NCBI GenBank assembly: GCA_903910385.1
Contig: CAIVZM010000048.1
Location: 1-64,000, forward strand
Reading direction: 5' to 3'
Length of the DNA stretch: 64,000 nt
From: an uncultured Armatimonadota bacterium
Lineage (GTDB): Bacteria > Armatimonadota > Armatimonadia > Armatimonadales > Armatimonadaceae
Below are positions 46,630 to 54,936 of this stretch, piece by piece (position 1 is the first letter of the stretch; each line of letters begins with the position of its first letter). The notes below the pieces were generated by a model. That model was not told the DNA's origin, made no database searches, and saw only the letters and a list, made by a program, of their open reading frames with translations. The position numbers were made by a program, and so were the translations under genes.

Positions 46630-47505
46630 TTACCCGGTCAGTATTCCCATTCGTCCGGCGCGATAGTCACGCACGGCGCGAGAAGCGTCCTCCGTTGTTG
46701 AAAAGACAAATGATCCGTGGAAGATCAGCGGCTTTTCGGCAGGTTCGCCGCCGAAAAGGAGCAGTTCGCAGGGTTCTGTCCCGTTGTTTTTCAGGCGGAC
46801 GGTATCGGTGGAGCGTAGCAGGGTCAGGCTATGTTGCGGTACCGCTGCTTGCGCCGCGCCGAGATGGGCGTTACCCGCCAGCATATAGACGCCAAACTCC
46901 TGTGCAGGGTTGACGGGCAGATCGAGCGATGCGCCGGGTTCCAGATGCACATGCGCCAGCAAGGCGGGTTGCGCCAGATGAATCGGCCCCGGCGTCGGCA
47001 GAATACCCGGCAGTTCGCCGGCGGGAAGGCGCACTTTCCAACCGGAACCCGTGGCTTCGGGAATTTGATCCGCTGTGACATTGTGGTACTGCGGTGGGTT
47101 ATCATCGGCGGATCGGGGAAGGCGTGTCCACATCTGGACGCCGTGATAGGTGGGCGTCACATCCGCTCCGGGGTATTCGGCATGGAGAATGCCCCGTCCG
47201 GAGGTCAGCCATTGCGCCCCGCCGCTGGTGACGCGGGCGTGATTTCCCAGCGAGTCCCGGTGTTCCATCGCGCCTTCTATCAGGTAGGAAATGACTTCGA
47301 TCCCGGCATGCGGGTGGGGCGGGACCCCGTGTTTGGGCGCGGGAATCGGCCCGAGATGATCCAGAAAGACAAACGGGCCGACCGACTCCAACTCCGCCAG
47401 CGGCAGCGCACGGAACACTTGCATTCCGGGGCCAAGCGGCGCGATTTCCGCCGGACGTTGCAACAGGATTTCTCCGTTAGCGGAGGAGGTAACGTTGGTA
47501 TTCAT
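46630..47505 (-). CDS. Pirin family protein
   Basis: A bicupin of 291 aa from the ATG at 47505. The metal-binding motif of pirins is HPHAGIEVISYLIEG with EHRDSLG further on (in the first cupin), and TSGRGILHAEYP is also a family mark. Members include quercetin dioxygenases and proteins that alter metabolic enzymes; the role here is unknown. It sits on the opposite strand inside an otherwise conserved ribosomal cluster, which suggests later insertion. Confidence 0.85.
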   Translation of the reverse strand: MNTNVTSSANGEILLQRPAEIAPLGPGMQVFRALPLAELESVGPFVFLDHLGPIPAPKHGVPPHPHAGIEVISYLIEGAMEHRDSLGNHARVTSGGAQWLTSGRGILHAEYPGADVTPTYHGVQMWTRLPRSADDNPPQYHNVTADQIPEATGSGWKVRLPAGELPGILPTPGPIHLAQPALLAHVHLEPGASLDLPVNPAQEFGVYMLAGNAHLGAAQAAVPQHSLTLLRSTDTVRLKNNGTEPCELLLFGGEPAEKPLIFHGSFVFSTTEDASRAVRDYRAGRMGILTG

Positions 47506-47737
47506 AAGCGTTATTCTTTCGATGAACGCTACAGAAGAAGTGCGGAAAACGTTCCCGCAAGGCAATATGGTCTGACCGGATTATGCCGACTGACCAGCGA
47601 GACGCTTCTTGCGGCGATGCTCCGTGGCGACAGACCCTAATAATCGGCGCGTTCTGGCGGAGACGCTCGCTGGCTCTGGCGTATGCGACGGCTTTCTGAT
47701 AGGCGTCAGATGCGTGCTGTGGTAGCATCTACGCATC

Positions 47738-47974
47738 ATGGCTCGGACTACGCTCGATATTGACACGCCGATACGGAACGAAATATGCCGTCTACAGCAA
47801 AAGCAGGGGAGACCGATGGGCAAAATCGTCTCTGAACTGCTGGCGCCGGCGCTTGCGGAAGGTAAACAGCTTGCCCCGGTCGCCTTCAACTGGCGTCCGC
47901 GCCCGATGGGCGTCGGCGTCAACCTCAATGACAAAGAGTCACTTTACGCCATTTTGGACTCCAGCAATGAATGA
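47738..47974 (+). CDS. Orphan VapB-like ribbon-helix-helix protein
   Basis: A 78-aa protein. The N-terminus MARTTLDIDTPIRNEICRL followed by a helix and MGKIVSELLAPAL matches ribbon-helix-helix antitoxins that pair with PIN toxins. The C-terminal part (WRPRPMGVGVNLNDKESLY) is like the toxin-binding arm of VapB. No toxin gene follows: at the usual place an ATG (47967) opens a frame of only six codons. It may be a stand-alone regulator or the remainder of a lost pair. Confidence 0.6.
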   Translation: MARTTLDIDTPIRNEICRLQQKQGRPMGKIVSELLAPALAEGKQLAPVAFNWRPRPMGVGVNLNDKESLYAILDSSNE

Positions 47975-48013
47975 GTTTTTCCGCTGACCCCGGCTACCCC
48001 CGATGGATAGCCC

Positions 48014-48019
48014 CATAAT
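48014..48019 (+). promoter_or_regulatory. Leaderless-type -10 box of trmD
   Basis: CATAAT ends six bases before the ATG at 48026, and no ribosome-binding site is seen. This would give trmD its own promoter, independent of ffh. Confidence 0.4.
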
Positions 48020-48025
48020 GAGACG

Positions 48026-48814
48026 ATGACGATGCGAATAGATATCATTACCCTGTTTCCGGAGATGGTGCGGCAGGCGGCGGGGGCTTCGATTGTGGGG
48101 CGGGCGCAGACGGCGGGTATTCTGGATTTGCGGGTCCATGATTTACGGGACTGGGCGGAGGGACGGCACCGGCAGGCGGATGATGCGCCGTTCGGCGGCG
48201 GCGCGGGAATGGTGATGATGCCAAAACCCGTTTTTGCGGCGGTGGAGTCGGTTCTGGCGGATCAAGGGGACGCTATCAACGATGCGGTTCCGGTTTTGCT
48301 GACGGCGCCGGACGGGGAACGGTTTTCTCAGGCGATGGCGCAGGAACTGGCGGCGACGCCCCGATTCGTGATTTTGTGCGGACATTATGAGGGTATCGAC
48401 GAACGGGTGCGCGAGACGATAGTGACCCGTGCGGTCAGTATCGGGGATTATGTCCTGACCGGTGGGGAATTGCCCGCTCTGGTGGTTCTGGATGCGGTGA
48501 CCCGGTTACTGCCGGGAGTTCTGGGAAATGAATCGTCGGCGGAGGATGAAACGTTCGGCGCGAGCGACCATCACCTGCTTCTGGAATACCCGCATTACAC
48601 GCGCCCGGCGATTTTTCGAGAAATGGCGGTCCCGGCGACGCTTTTATCGGGAAATCATGGTAAGATAGCCGATTGGCGGCGACAGCAATCGCTGGTGCGA
48701 ACGCGGGAGCATCGTCCGGATTTGTGGGAGAAGTTCCTTCCCCTGTCGAAGCGTGACCAGAAGTTACTGGATGCGTATGATGACGAAAAGGAACGCAAAG
48801 CGGAGGCGGGTTGA
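48026..48814 (+). CDS. trmD: tRNA (guanine37-N1)-methyltransferase
   Basis: A 262-aa SPOUT enzyme that methylates G37 next to the anticodon and prevents frameshifting. The knot region shows DDAPFGGGAGMVM, ILCGHYEGIDERV, IGDYVLTGGELPALVVLDAVTRL and LLEYPHYTRP, all highly conserved. The ATG two codons in is an alternative start. The normal neighbours rimM (upstream) and rplS (downstream) are present, though pirin and the antitoxin-like gene stand between it and rimM. Confidence 0.96.
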   Translation: MTMRIDIITLFPEMVRQAAGASIVGRAQTAGILDLRVHDLRDWAEGRHRQADDAPFGGGAGMVMMPKPVFAAVESVLADQGDAINDAVPVLLTAPDGERFSQAMAQELAATPRFVILCGHYEGIDERVRETIVTRAVSIGDYVLTGGELPALVVLDAVTRLLPGVLGNESSAEDETFGASDHHLLLEYPHYTRPAIFREMAVPATLLSGNHGKIADWRRQQSLVRTREHRPDLWEKFLPLSKRDQKLLDAYDDEKERKAEAG

Positions 48815-48929
48815 TTTTTCGCTCCCTTCGCTTGGTGTTTGAACCTGTGTCTATGTCGGAATAATTTTTCCGTCCGTGACCGCCGGGGGATGCGCCAGAA
48901 CAAAAAATCCTTTCAGGAGAAAGAAAAAA

Positions 48930-49328
48930 TTGGCAGTTACAGCGAATGTCATTCGTGATATTGAGATGGCGCAAAAGCGAGAAGACGTTCCCGCTTTCCG
49001 TGGAGGTGATACCCTTCGCGTCCATGTGAAGGTTATCGAGGGCGGCAAAGAACGTATTCAGATTTTTGAGGGCGTCGCCCTTTCCCGACACGGCGCGGGT
49101 ATCCGCGATACCGTTCTGGTACGCAAGGTGACCAACGGGGTCGGCGTCGAGCGAACTTTCCTGGTGCACTCGCCGCGTCTGGATAAAATCGAAGTGATGC
49201 GACGTGGTCGTGTCCGACGCGCGAAACTCTATTATCTGCGGAACCTCTCCGGTAAAGCGGCGCGTATCAAAGAAGACAGGAATGGGCGCTTCTCTCGCGA
49301 ACGGAAAACCGATAGCGAAGCGAAATAA
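48930..49328 (+). CDS. rplS: 50S ribosomal protein L19
   Basis: A 132-aa protein at the 30S-50S interface. The conserved [25 protein letters not shown] is followed by [12 protein letters not shown] and [28 protein letters not shown]. The TTG at 48930 has AGGAGA nine bases upstream and gives the typical N-terminus; an upstream GTG would add 18 atypical residues. A basic/acidic tail of about 20 residues ends the protein. Confidence 0.96.
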   Translation: MAVTANVIRDIEMAQKREDVPAFRGGDTLRVHVKVIEGGKERIQIFEGVALSRHGAGIRDTVLVRKVTNGVGVERTFLVHSPRLDKIEVMRRGRVRRAKLYYLRNLSGKAARIKEDRNGRFSRERKTDSEAK

Positions 49329-49372
49329 ATACCGCCTGTTGACTTTGACGAGTTTACAGGAGGGCGGCGCGT

Positions 49373-50212
49373 TTGGAACAACTGAGCGAACGGATTGCCA
49401 GCGTTTCATTCCCGACGGTTCTTCTGGCGTTACTCTGGCTGACGATTGTGCGGGGAGCGTTCTACGCTTCCCGCAACCGCCTCTTCCACGTTGCCGGCGA
49501 TGCGCTGGAACCCCTTATTCTGGCAATCGGTCTGGTATTTCTGATCCTGCGACCGTTTCTGGTTCAGACCTTCTTCATTCCCTCGGCTTCCATGCGCCCT
49601 ACCCTCTGGGAAGGTGACCATATTGTGGTCAACAAATGGGTCTATCGGAATCAGTCTCCGGAACGGGGCGAGGTGGTTGTTTTCCGCGCCCCGCCGGATG
49701 TGGCGTCGGATGAAAAGGAATTTATCAAGCGGGTTATCGGATTGCCCGGCGACCAGATCGCCATTCACGAAGGGTTCGTCTCGGTCGGTGGACTGATTTA
49801 TACCTGCAATGAGATTCGCTCCGTACTGGGCGAAGATCTGAGTGCCATGGAATATTCTGGAAACGGGAACCTGCCGCCGTTGCGCCTGACCACCGAGGCG
49901 ATCTGGCTGGATGGGAAGCGTATCGCGCCGGAAGATTTCGCAGTGGCGGCGAAGAAGCCCGGTAAGACGGTCGTCATCCATCCGGGGCGCGTGGTTCGTA
50001 GCGGCGAGACGCTGATGGAGACGTATATTGCGGAAGACCCGCAATATCGGGTGACGGAAGTGGTGATCCCGCCGGGGCATTACTTTGTTCTGGGGGATAA
50101 CCGTAACCAATCGAACGATTCTCATAACTGGGGAATGTTGCCAGCGGATCGATTGATCGGTCGCGCCGAGGCGATTTTCTGGCCTTTCAACCATGCAAAA
50201 AGAATCCGTTAA
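49373..50212 (+). CDS. lepB: Signal peptidase I
   Basis: A 279-aa membrane protease that removes signal peptides of exported proteins. Two hydrophobic segments precede the catalytic domain. The catalytic pair is Ser73 (FIPSASMRPTL) and Lys119 (EFIKRVIGLPGD); box E, YFVLGDNRNQSNDSHNWG, follows. About 50 residues between them, after SGNGNLPP, form an insertion seen in larger SPases. The TTG start has AGGAGG eight bases upstream. It overlaps rnhB by 20 bases, so the two are co-translated. Confidence 0.95.
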   Translation: MEQLSERIASVSFPTVLLALLWLTIVRGAFYASRNRLFHVAGDALEPLILAIGLVFLILRPFLVQTFFIPSASMRPTLWEGDHIVVNKWVYRNQSPERGEVVVFRAPPDVASDEKEFIKRVIGLPGDQIAIHEGFVSVGGLIYTCNEIRSVLGEDLSAMEYSGNGNLPPLRLTTEAIWLDGKRIAPEDFAVAAKKPGKTVVIHPGRVVRSGETLMETYIAEDPQYRVTEVVIPPGHYFVLGDNRNQSNDSHNWGMLPADRLIGRAEAIFWPFNHAKRIR

Positions 50213-50930
50213 GATTGCGCCCGCTGAAATGTCACTTCTTGAAAATCCGCCTGTTGCCTCGTCCGTCGTTGCGCCTTCCCCGGTGGAAGTCTTACTTTCC
50301 GTTTCTCACTATGAAGACCTTGCCAGAGCGGAAGGGGCAATGTGCATCGTGGGAATAGACGAAGCGGGAAGGGGGCCGCTTGCCGGGCCGGTGGCGGCGG
50401 CGGCGGTAAGGTTACCGGAGAATTTCGATCCGAAGGGTATCAAGGACTCGAAAAAGATGTCCGCCCACGCCCGCGAAATCGCTTTTGAGCGGATTATGGC
50501 GGAGGCGTCTGTGGGGGTTGCGCTGGTTCATGCTGACGAAATCGACCGCCTCAATATTTTGCGGGCGACCCATGAAGCGATGCGCCGGGCTTTGAAGTCG
50601 CTGACGGAGATTCTGGGCAATGCGCCGGATGTGGTGTATGTGGACGGGCTTCCGGTTCCGAACCTGCATTCCGATTGCCGGAATCTGATCAAGGGAGACG
50701 CCCGGTGTCTTTCCATCGCCGCCGCCTCGATTATCGCCAAAGTGACGCGGGATCGTCTGCTCTGCGGCGAGTACGATGCTATTTATCCGGAGTATGGATT
50801 CGCTCGTCATAAGGGGTATCCCAGTCCGGAACATCTTGCCGCTCTGGCGCAATACGGCCCCTGTCCGCTTCACCGTCGCACTTTCGGTCCGGTCGCTCAG
50901 CTATCTCTTTATCAAAATCATCAAAATTGA
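50193..50930 (+). CDS. rnhB: Ribonuclease HII
   Basis: A 245-aa protein that cuts RNA in RNA-DNA hybrids, including single ribonucleotides. The active-site motif GIDEAGRGPLAGPV has Asp56 and Glu57; VDGLPVPN and AAASIIAKVTRDRLL follow, and the C-terminal HKGYPSPEH region is normal. The first 45 residues are a non-conserved extension, so a later start is possible, but the overlap with lepB is a usual arrangement. Confidence 0.93.
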   Translation: MQKESVKIAPAEMSLLENPPVASSVVAPSPVEVLLSVSHYEDLARAEGAMCIVGIDEAGRGPLAGPVAAAAVRLPENFDPKGIKDSKKMSAHAREIAFERIMAEASVGVALVHADEIDRLNILRATHEAMRRALKSLTEILGNAPDVVYVDGLPVPNLHSDCRNLIKGDARCLSIAAASIIAKVTRDRLLCGEYDAIYPEYGFARHKGYPSPEHLAALAQYGPCPLHRRTFGPVAQLSLYQNHQN

Positions 50931-50990
50931 ATGGTGAAAATTACAGCGCCGGCATTCAAGCCTTCAGTTGCTCCTGGCAGGGAATCTAAT

Positions 50991-51042
50991 AGACCAATTT
51001 CATCAGTCATTTTGCAACCGTGTATCTTGCCCCATCATGCGC
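50991..51042 (+). repeat. Dispersed repeat, partial copy 1
   Basis: These 52 bases (beginning AGACCAATTTCATCAGTC) match the left half of the element at 63318-63410 with one substitution and one extra C. The right arm of the hairpin is missing or diverged here. It lies between rnhB and the HNH remnant. Confidence 0.85.
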
Positions 51043-51107
51043 TTGCGCCAGACTTGTGGCAACTTTCGCAGAACGGGAAATACCGCGACGCCCTATACTA
51101 ACATCTG

Positions 51108-51620
51108 TTGACCGTCTATTTTCACGCCGACGTGGTACAGCGGGAAAGCGTCGAAGAATATCTTGATGTCGAAGCGCAAAAACTCATGGACGAGGCGCAC
51201 AGCAAATTCCGCGTGAAAAAGGTAAAAGAAGGAACGGATAATGGCTATTACGTTCGTCATGCGCTCTTTCCTCGCGTCATCAAGCAACTTTATAACCATA
51301 CCTGCGCGGTTTGCGGCGTTTCTGCACGGTTGGGCAATCAGGCGACACTGGTTGACGCTGCGCACATTTTGGAATTTTCGATATTCCACTACGACGACCC
51401 ACGTAACGGTATATCCCTCTGTAAAAATCATCATTGGGGATTCGACGCCGGGGCATTTACTATCACCGAGGACTATAAAATCATAGTATCCCCTACGCTT
51501 TCCGGTAATAGTCTGTCCCTGACGAATAACGCCCTTGTTATCCTGCCAGAAAACCCTCTCTATCACCCTGCGCCCGCCGCGCTTCTGTGGCATCGACATA
51601 ACAGATACAAAGCGAAGTAA
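51108..51620 (+). pseudogene. HNH endonuclease remnant
   Basis: The open frame of 170 codons encodes the C-terminal part of an HNH nuclease: HTCAVCG (zinc Cys pair), VDAAHIL (catalytic His) and ISLCKNHHWGFDAG. Reading upstream in the same frame, a TAA at 51099-51101 interrupts LAPDLWQLSQNGKYRDALY, whose pattern continues naturally into HLLTVYFHADV, so one gene appears broken by a stop. The frame remains open back to an ATG at 50931, but bases 50991-51042 are the dispersed repeat. Most of the N-terminal region of a typical 290-300 aa relative is absent. The fragment could still be translated from the TTG at 51108. Confidence 0.7.
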
Positions 51621-51950
51621 GGGGTATTGCGTATCTTCCTCACTTCCGGGCATTTTTCCTATCGTCAGGGAGATATTTTTTGTAACGAATGGGAAGTATA
51701 TTGTACTGCGCTGTGTACGCCTGTCGAGACCGGAACGTAGTGTGGAGAGTTTGTGATGCTTGAGGGGCGCATCGTCCGTGATGGGCTTACTGCCAGAGAC
51801 GAAAACTAACGCTGTTTTCGCTGCCCTCTTATATATCAAGGCAAAGGATGCGAACTCAAGCGGGGAATTCCGTTTTATCGCGCATGACGGCATTCGTTCG
51901 GGAAGGCGCTACAATGTTGTCACGATTACCACATCGGGAGACGATTCTTT
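51621..51950. other. Gene-free gap before fabI
   Basis: No convincing gene. A long minus-strand frame covers this and the HNH region but has no recognisable protein features. A TACAAT near 51911 could be the fabI promoter, leaving a leader of about 35 nt; GGGAGA stands 10 bases before the fabI ATG. Confidence 0.4.
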
Positions 51951-52736
51951 ATGGGCTTGCTTGAAGGCAAAAAGGGCATTATCTACGGACTGCGGAACGA
52001 GCGGTCGGCGGCATGGGGCATCGCGCAATCGCTGGCGCGGGAAGGAGCGTCTTTTGCACTGACGTTTCTGGGAGACCGTGAAGAAAAAGACGTTCGCAAA
52101 CTCGCGCCGCAACTGGGCGAGGGAAGTGTCCCGCTGATCGCGCCCTGTGACCTGACCGACCCGGCGCAGGTGACGGCGTTACATGAACAACTGAAAGAAA
52201 CGTTCGGGACGCTGGATTTCGTGGTGCATTCGGTCGCCTTTGCGAAGGGACTGGACGGTCGGTATGTCGATATCAGCGCCGACGATTTCAATATCTCGCT
52301 CAATGTCTCCGCTTATACGCTGGTGACGGCGGCGAAGGCGGCGGAACCGCTGCTGAATCCCGGCTCCTCGATTGTCACGCTGACCTATCTGGGCGGCGAG
52401 CGGGTGATTCCCAACTATAACACGGCGGGGATCGCCAAGGCGGCGCTGGACGCTTCCGTGAAGTATCTGGCGAATGATCTCGGCCCGGAAAAGGGAATCC
52501 GTGTCAATGCGATCTCGGCGGGTCCGATGATGACCCTGTCCGCACGCGGCATCAAGGGGTTCGTCGATATGTATAAATTCAGCGCTGAGGTTTCCCCGTT
52601 GCGTCACGCGACATTGATCGATGAGGTCGGCGATACGTGCGCTTTCCTCGTCTCAAACCTTTCACGCGGCGTTACCGGGCATATTCTCTATGTGGATTCC
52701 GGCTATCATATCCTTGGAATGCCAACCCGGGAATAG
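51951..52736 (+). CDS. fabI: Enoyl-[acyl-carrier-protein] reductase (NADH)
   Basis: Performs the last step of each fatty acid elongation cycle, reducing trans-2-enoyl-ACP. A 261-aa SDR-fold enzyme. The cofactor loop is GLRNERSAAWGIA, and the catalytic set is Tyr146, Tyr156 and Lys163 (TYLGGERVIPNYNTAGIAK), positions identical to the E. coli enzyme. The substrate loop AGPMMTLSARGIKGF and C-terminal VDSGYHILG are normal. It is the target class of triclosan; the residues seen give no sign of an altered site. It stands alone. Confidence 0.96.
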   Translation: MGLLEGKKGIIYGLRNERSAAWGIAQSLAREGASFALTFLGDREEKDVRKLAPQLGEGSVPLIAPCDLTDPAQVTALHEQLKETFGTLDFVVHSVAFAKGLDGRYVDISADDFNISLNVSAYTLVTAAKAAEPLLNPGSSIVTLTYLGGERVIPNYNTAGIAKAALDASVKYLANDLGPEKGIRVNAISAGPMMTLSARGIKGFVDMYKFSAEVSPLRHATLIDEVGDTCAFLVSNLSRGVTGHILYVDSGYHILGMPTRE

Positions 52737-52775
52737 ATCGCTTAGCCACGGAAGATTTGGAGTGCGGAGACTATG

Positions 52776-53198
52776 TTATCCCACCCCGATCACGATAATC
52801 CGCATTTCCGTCTCCCCGGTGTTTTCCAGGCCATGTGACCCACCGGGGTAGATAGCGGTCAGGTCGCCCGCTGTAATCGGGACGCGTTCGCTGTCCAGAG
52901 TCATGACGCCTTCCCCGGAGAGGATGTAGTAGTATTCCTCGTGATCATGCGGGTGGACGCCGATGGAGACGCCGGGAGCGAGAATATCGTCGTGGATAAA
53001 GAGAACTTTACGGGAGAGCGGCGCTCCCGGCGTCGTATTGTCCAGAACGGTGATCCAGTCCAGCGCCCCGACGCCGTTATGGCAGTTCGGTAACGGTTCC
53101 CGCCTCATGTCCTGCCGACGGTAAAGAAAAGTCGTTTTCGGGTGGTCATCTTTGGTCAGGTCATCTTTGGTCAGGTCGTCTCTGGTCAGGTCGCTCAT
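52776..53198 (-). CDS. Cupin-domain protein with repetitive N-terminus
   Basis: A 140-aa single cupin. Metal ligands are probably in IGVHPHDHEEYYYILSGEG and at the later His of GGSHGLENTG. The N-terminal residues 3-18 repeat D-L-T-K-D (DLTRDDLTKDDLTKDD), encoded by 15-bp DNA repeats; the true domain starts near residue 22, and Met31 is an alternative start. The substrate is unknown. It converges with fabI. Confidence 0.75.
   Translation of the reverse strand: MSDLTRDDLTKDDLTKDDHPKTTFLYRRQDMRREPLPNCHNGVGALDWITVLDNTTPGAPLSRKVLFIHDDILAPGVSIGVHPHDHEEYYYILSGEGVMTLDSERVPITAGDLTAIYPGGSHGLENTGETEMRIIVIGVG
53146..53190 (-). repeat. 15-bp tandem repeats in the cupin N-terminus
   Basis: TCATCTTTGGTCAGG at 53146-53160 and 53161-53175, then TCGTCTCTGGTCAGG at 53176-53190. 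The unit length is five codons, so the protein tail changes without frameshift. Confidence 0.9.
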
Positions 53199-53308
53199 CG
53201 TTCGTTTTCACTTTCTGTGGTACTATTGCGGCGGTTAACGTCGGTTTCCTTCTGACTCTGTTGTGGAGGGAGGCGTTGCCGAAAAAACCAAATTAAGGAG
53301 CGCAAATC

Positions 53309-54400
53309 GTGCTGCGCGATCAAATTAAAGAACTTCTGTCCGAATCGGACTATCCTTCTGTCACTATTACTCTGCCGACTCACCGGACTGCCCCGGATAA
53401 CGAAAAAGACCGTATCCGTCTGAAGAATCTGGCGGATGATGCCCGTGACCTGATCAATGCCGAACTGCGCGGGCGTGATGCCGCTCCGGTTCTGGCGCTA
53501 CTGGAATCGGCGATTGGCAGTGTCAACCCGCAACATCTGCTCGATGGTCTTGCCGTATTGGTCAACCGGAATCGCTCGGAAGTTTTCGTTCTGCCGTATC
53601 CTATGGCGGAAAGCGTCACGGTGGATTCCACCTTCGCTTTGCGTCAACTGGTCCGCGCCTCGAACCGCATGACGCACTATCGCATTATTGCGCTCAGTGA
53701 AAAGGCGACGACGTTGTTCGATTGCGTTGCGGATGCTCTGGTGGAAGTCAAGACGCACGGGTTTCCGCTGCGCCATGATGCGCCCGGCGGCGAACTGCGA
53801 CTCGGTGGCGGCGCCGGCGTCAATTCGTCGGCGCAACGGGACGAGTTCCATCGTCTTTTCTTCAAGAAAATTGCAGAGGCATACCATGCGGTCGAATTAG
53901 AGACCGGCGAAAAACTGCCCTGTGTCGTTCTGGGCATCGGTAACTTTCTTTCCTTTTTCCGTGAGGCGGCGGGTGATAAGATCGATATTCTGGCGACCGT
54001 CGAGGGAAACTACGATCATACCAATACGACCGCAATCGCAAAAAAAGTATGGCCTGTCGTTCAGGAAAAGATGACCGAAGTGCGGGCGCAACGTCTCGCG
54101 GATATGAAGGCGAACGGAACGCCGCAGAACACCGCTTCGGGTATCGAAGATGCCTGGCGGGCGACGCATGAGGGTCGTGGAGCTTATCTTTTTGTTGAGG
54201 AATCTTATAGCGTCCCCGGCAAAGCGGATGAAACAGGCCTGCAGTTGACGCTTCTGGAAGATGGTTCCGGTCCGGATGCTATGGAAGATGCCGTCGATGA
54301 TCTCATCGAAGCGGTCATCGCGCGTGGCGGTCGTGTCCAGTTCGTCAACGATGGAGAACTGGCGCAGTATCAGCGTATCGCCCTCTCGTTGCGCTATTGA
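53309..54400 (+). CDS. baeRF/Balon-like ribosome hibernation factor
   Basis: A 363-aa protein related to bacterial archaeo-eukaryotic release factor (baeRF) proteins, the group to which the ribosome hibernation factor Balon belongs. Marks: the opening LSESDYPSVTITLPTHRTAP, residues about 85-100 FVLPYPMAESV, then the NFLSFF region, EGNYDHTN, and the C-terminal GGRVQFVNDGELAQYQRIALSLRY, a common end of the family. No GGQ motif of active release factors is seen, consistent with factors that occupy the A site without peptide release. The GTG start has AAGGAG eight bases upstream. It is monocistronic, ending at a long palindrome. Confidence 0.7.
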   Translation: MLRDQIKELLSESDYPSVTITLPTHRTAPDNEKDRIRLKNLADDARDLINAELRGRDAAPVLALLESAIGSVNPQHLLDGLAVLVNRNRSEVFVLPYPMAESVTVDSTFALRQLVRASNRMTHYRIIALSEKATTLFDCVADALVEVKTHGFPLRHDAPGGELRLGGGAGVNSSAQRDEFHRLFFKKIAEAYHAVELETGEKLPCVVLGIGNFLSFFREAAGDKIDILATVEGNYDHTNTTAIAKKVWPVVQEKMTEVRAQRLADMKANGTPQNTASGIEDAWRATHEGRGAYLFVEESYSVPGKADETGLQLTLLEDGSGPDAMEDAVDDLIEAVIARGGRVQFVNDGELAQYQRIALSLRY

Positions 54401-54424
54401 TAGAACCGTTCTGAACCCGTAACT

Positions 54425-54467
54425 ATAAAGTAACGATAAAGCGCCGGGCGCTTTATCGTTACTTTAT
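54425..54467. terminator. Long palindrome between convergent genes
   Basis: ATAAAGTAACGATAAAGCGCC (54425-54445) is the exact reverse complement of 54447-54467: 21 bp around a single G. Located between the hibernation factor stop and the PIN gene stop, it probably terminates transcription from both sides. A 13-bp direct repeat (CAATAGCATACGC, twice) follows near 54497-54522. Confidence 0.75.
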
Positions 54468-54522
54468 CGATCATCTTATCCATGCCCTTTGGGTCAATAG
54501 CATACGCCAATAGCATACGCCA

Positions 54523-54936
54523 TTAACGGGTAATGAGAATAGTGAACCCTTCCTGTGTGAAATGATGGTCATTGGTCAGAACTTCCGTAATACCCTCAGC
54601 GCGGCAGGCATTCATCGAAATACAGTCCGTCAAACTGTAGCCCTTGTCTGGACGGGTCTGGTAAAGAGCGTAGCCGTCCAGAAAAGTCTTGCGCGATTGT
54701 GGAAGGATACTGACACTGGCATCAATGAAAAGCGCATTGACAAGGGTTTGGGCGGCAAGGCGCAGGAGCGGATTGCCAGACATAGCGGCAAGGAATCCGG
54801 TCAGGACTTCGTCGGTGGTGACGACTTCTACAACGCCCAGAGAGGCTTTTGCCTGTAAAATGAAAGGATGCCATTGGTCACGGCGGTTTGCCAGACCATA
54901 CCAGTAAAACGTGTCGGCAAAGACGCAACGCTTCAC
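54523..54936 (-). CDS. PIN-domain (VapC-like) toxin
   Basis: A 137-aa protein with all four expected acidic residues: Asp8 (VFADTFYWYGL), Glu43 (TTDEVLTGF), Asp104 (YSLTDCISM) and Asp123 (LTNDHHFTQEGF). Therefore it should be an active RNase. Its start overlaps the partner gene by four bases. It converges with the hibernation factor gene. The substrate cannot be predicted. Confidence 0.85.
   Translation of the reverse strand: MKRCVFADTFYWYGLANRRDQWHPFILQAKASLGVVEVVTTDEVLTGFLAAMSGNPLLRLAAQTLVNALFIDASVSILPQSRKTFLDGYALYQTRPDKGYSLTDCISMNACRAEGITEVLTNDHHFTQEGFTILITR

Noticed and set aside
51093-51893. A 266-codon minus-strand frame over the HNH remnant and the following gap.
   Set aside because: It is antisense to a clear HNH coding pattern and shows no domain.
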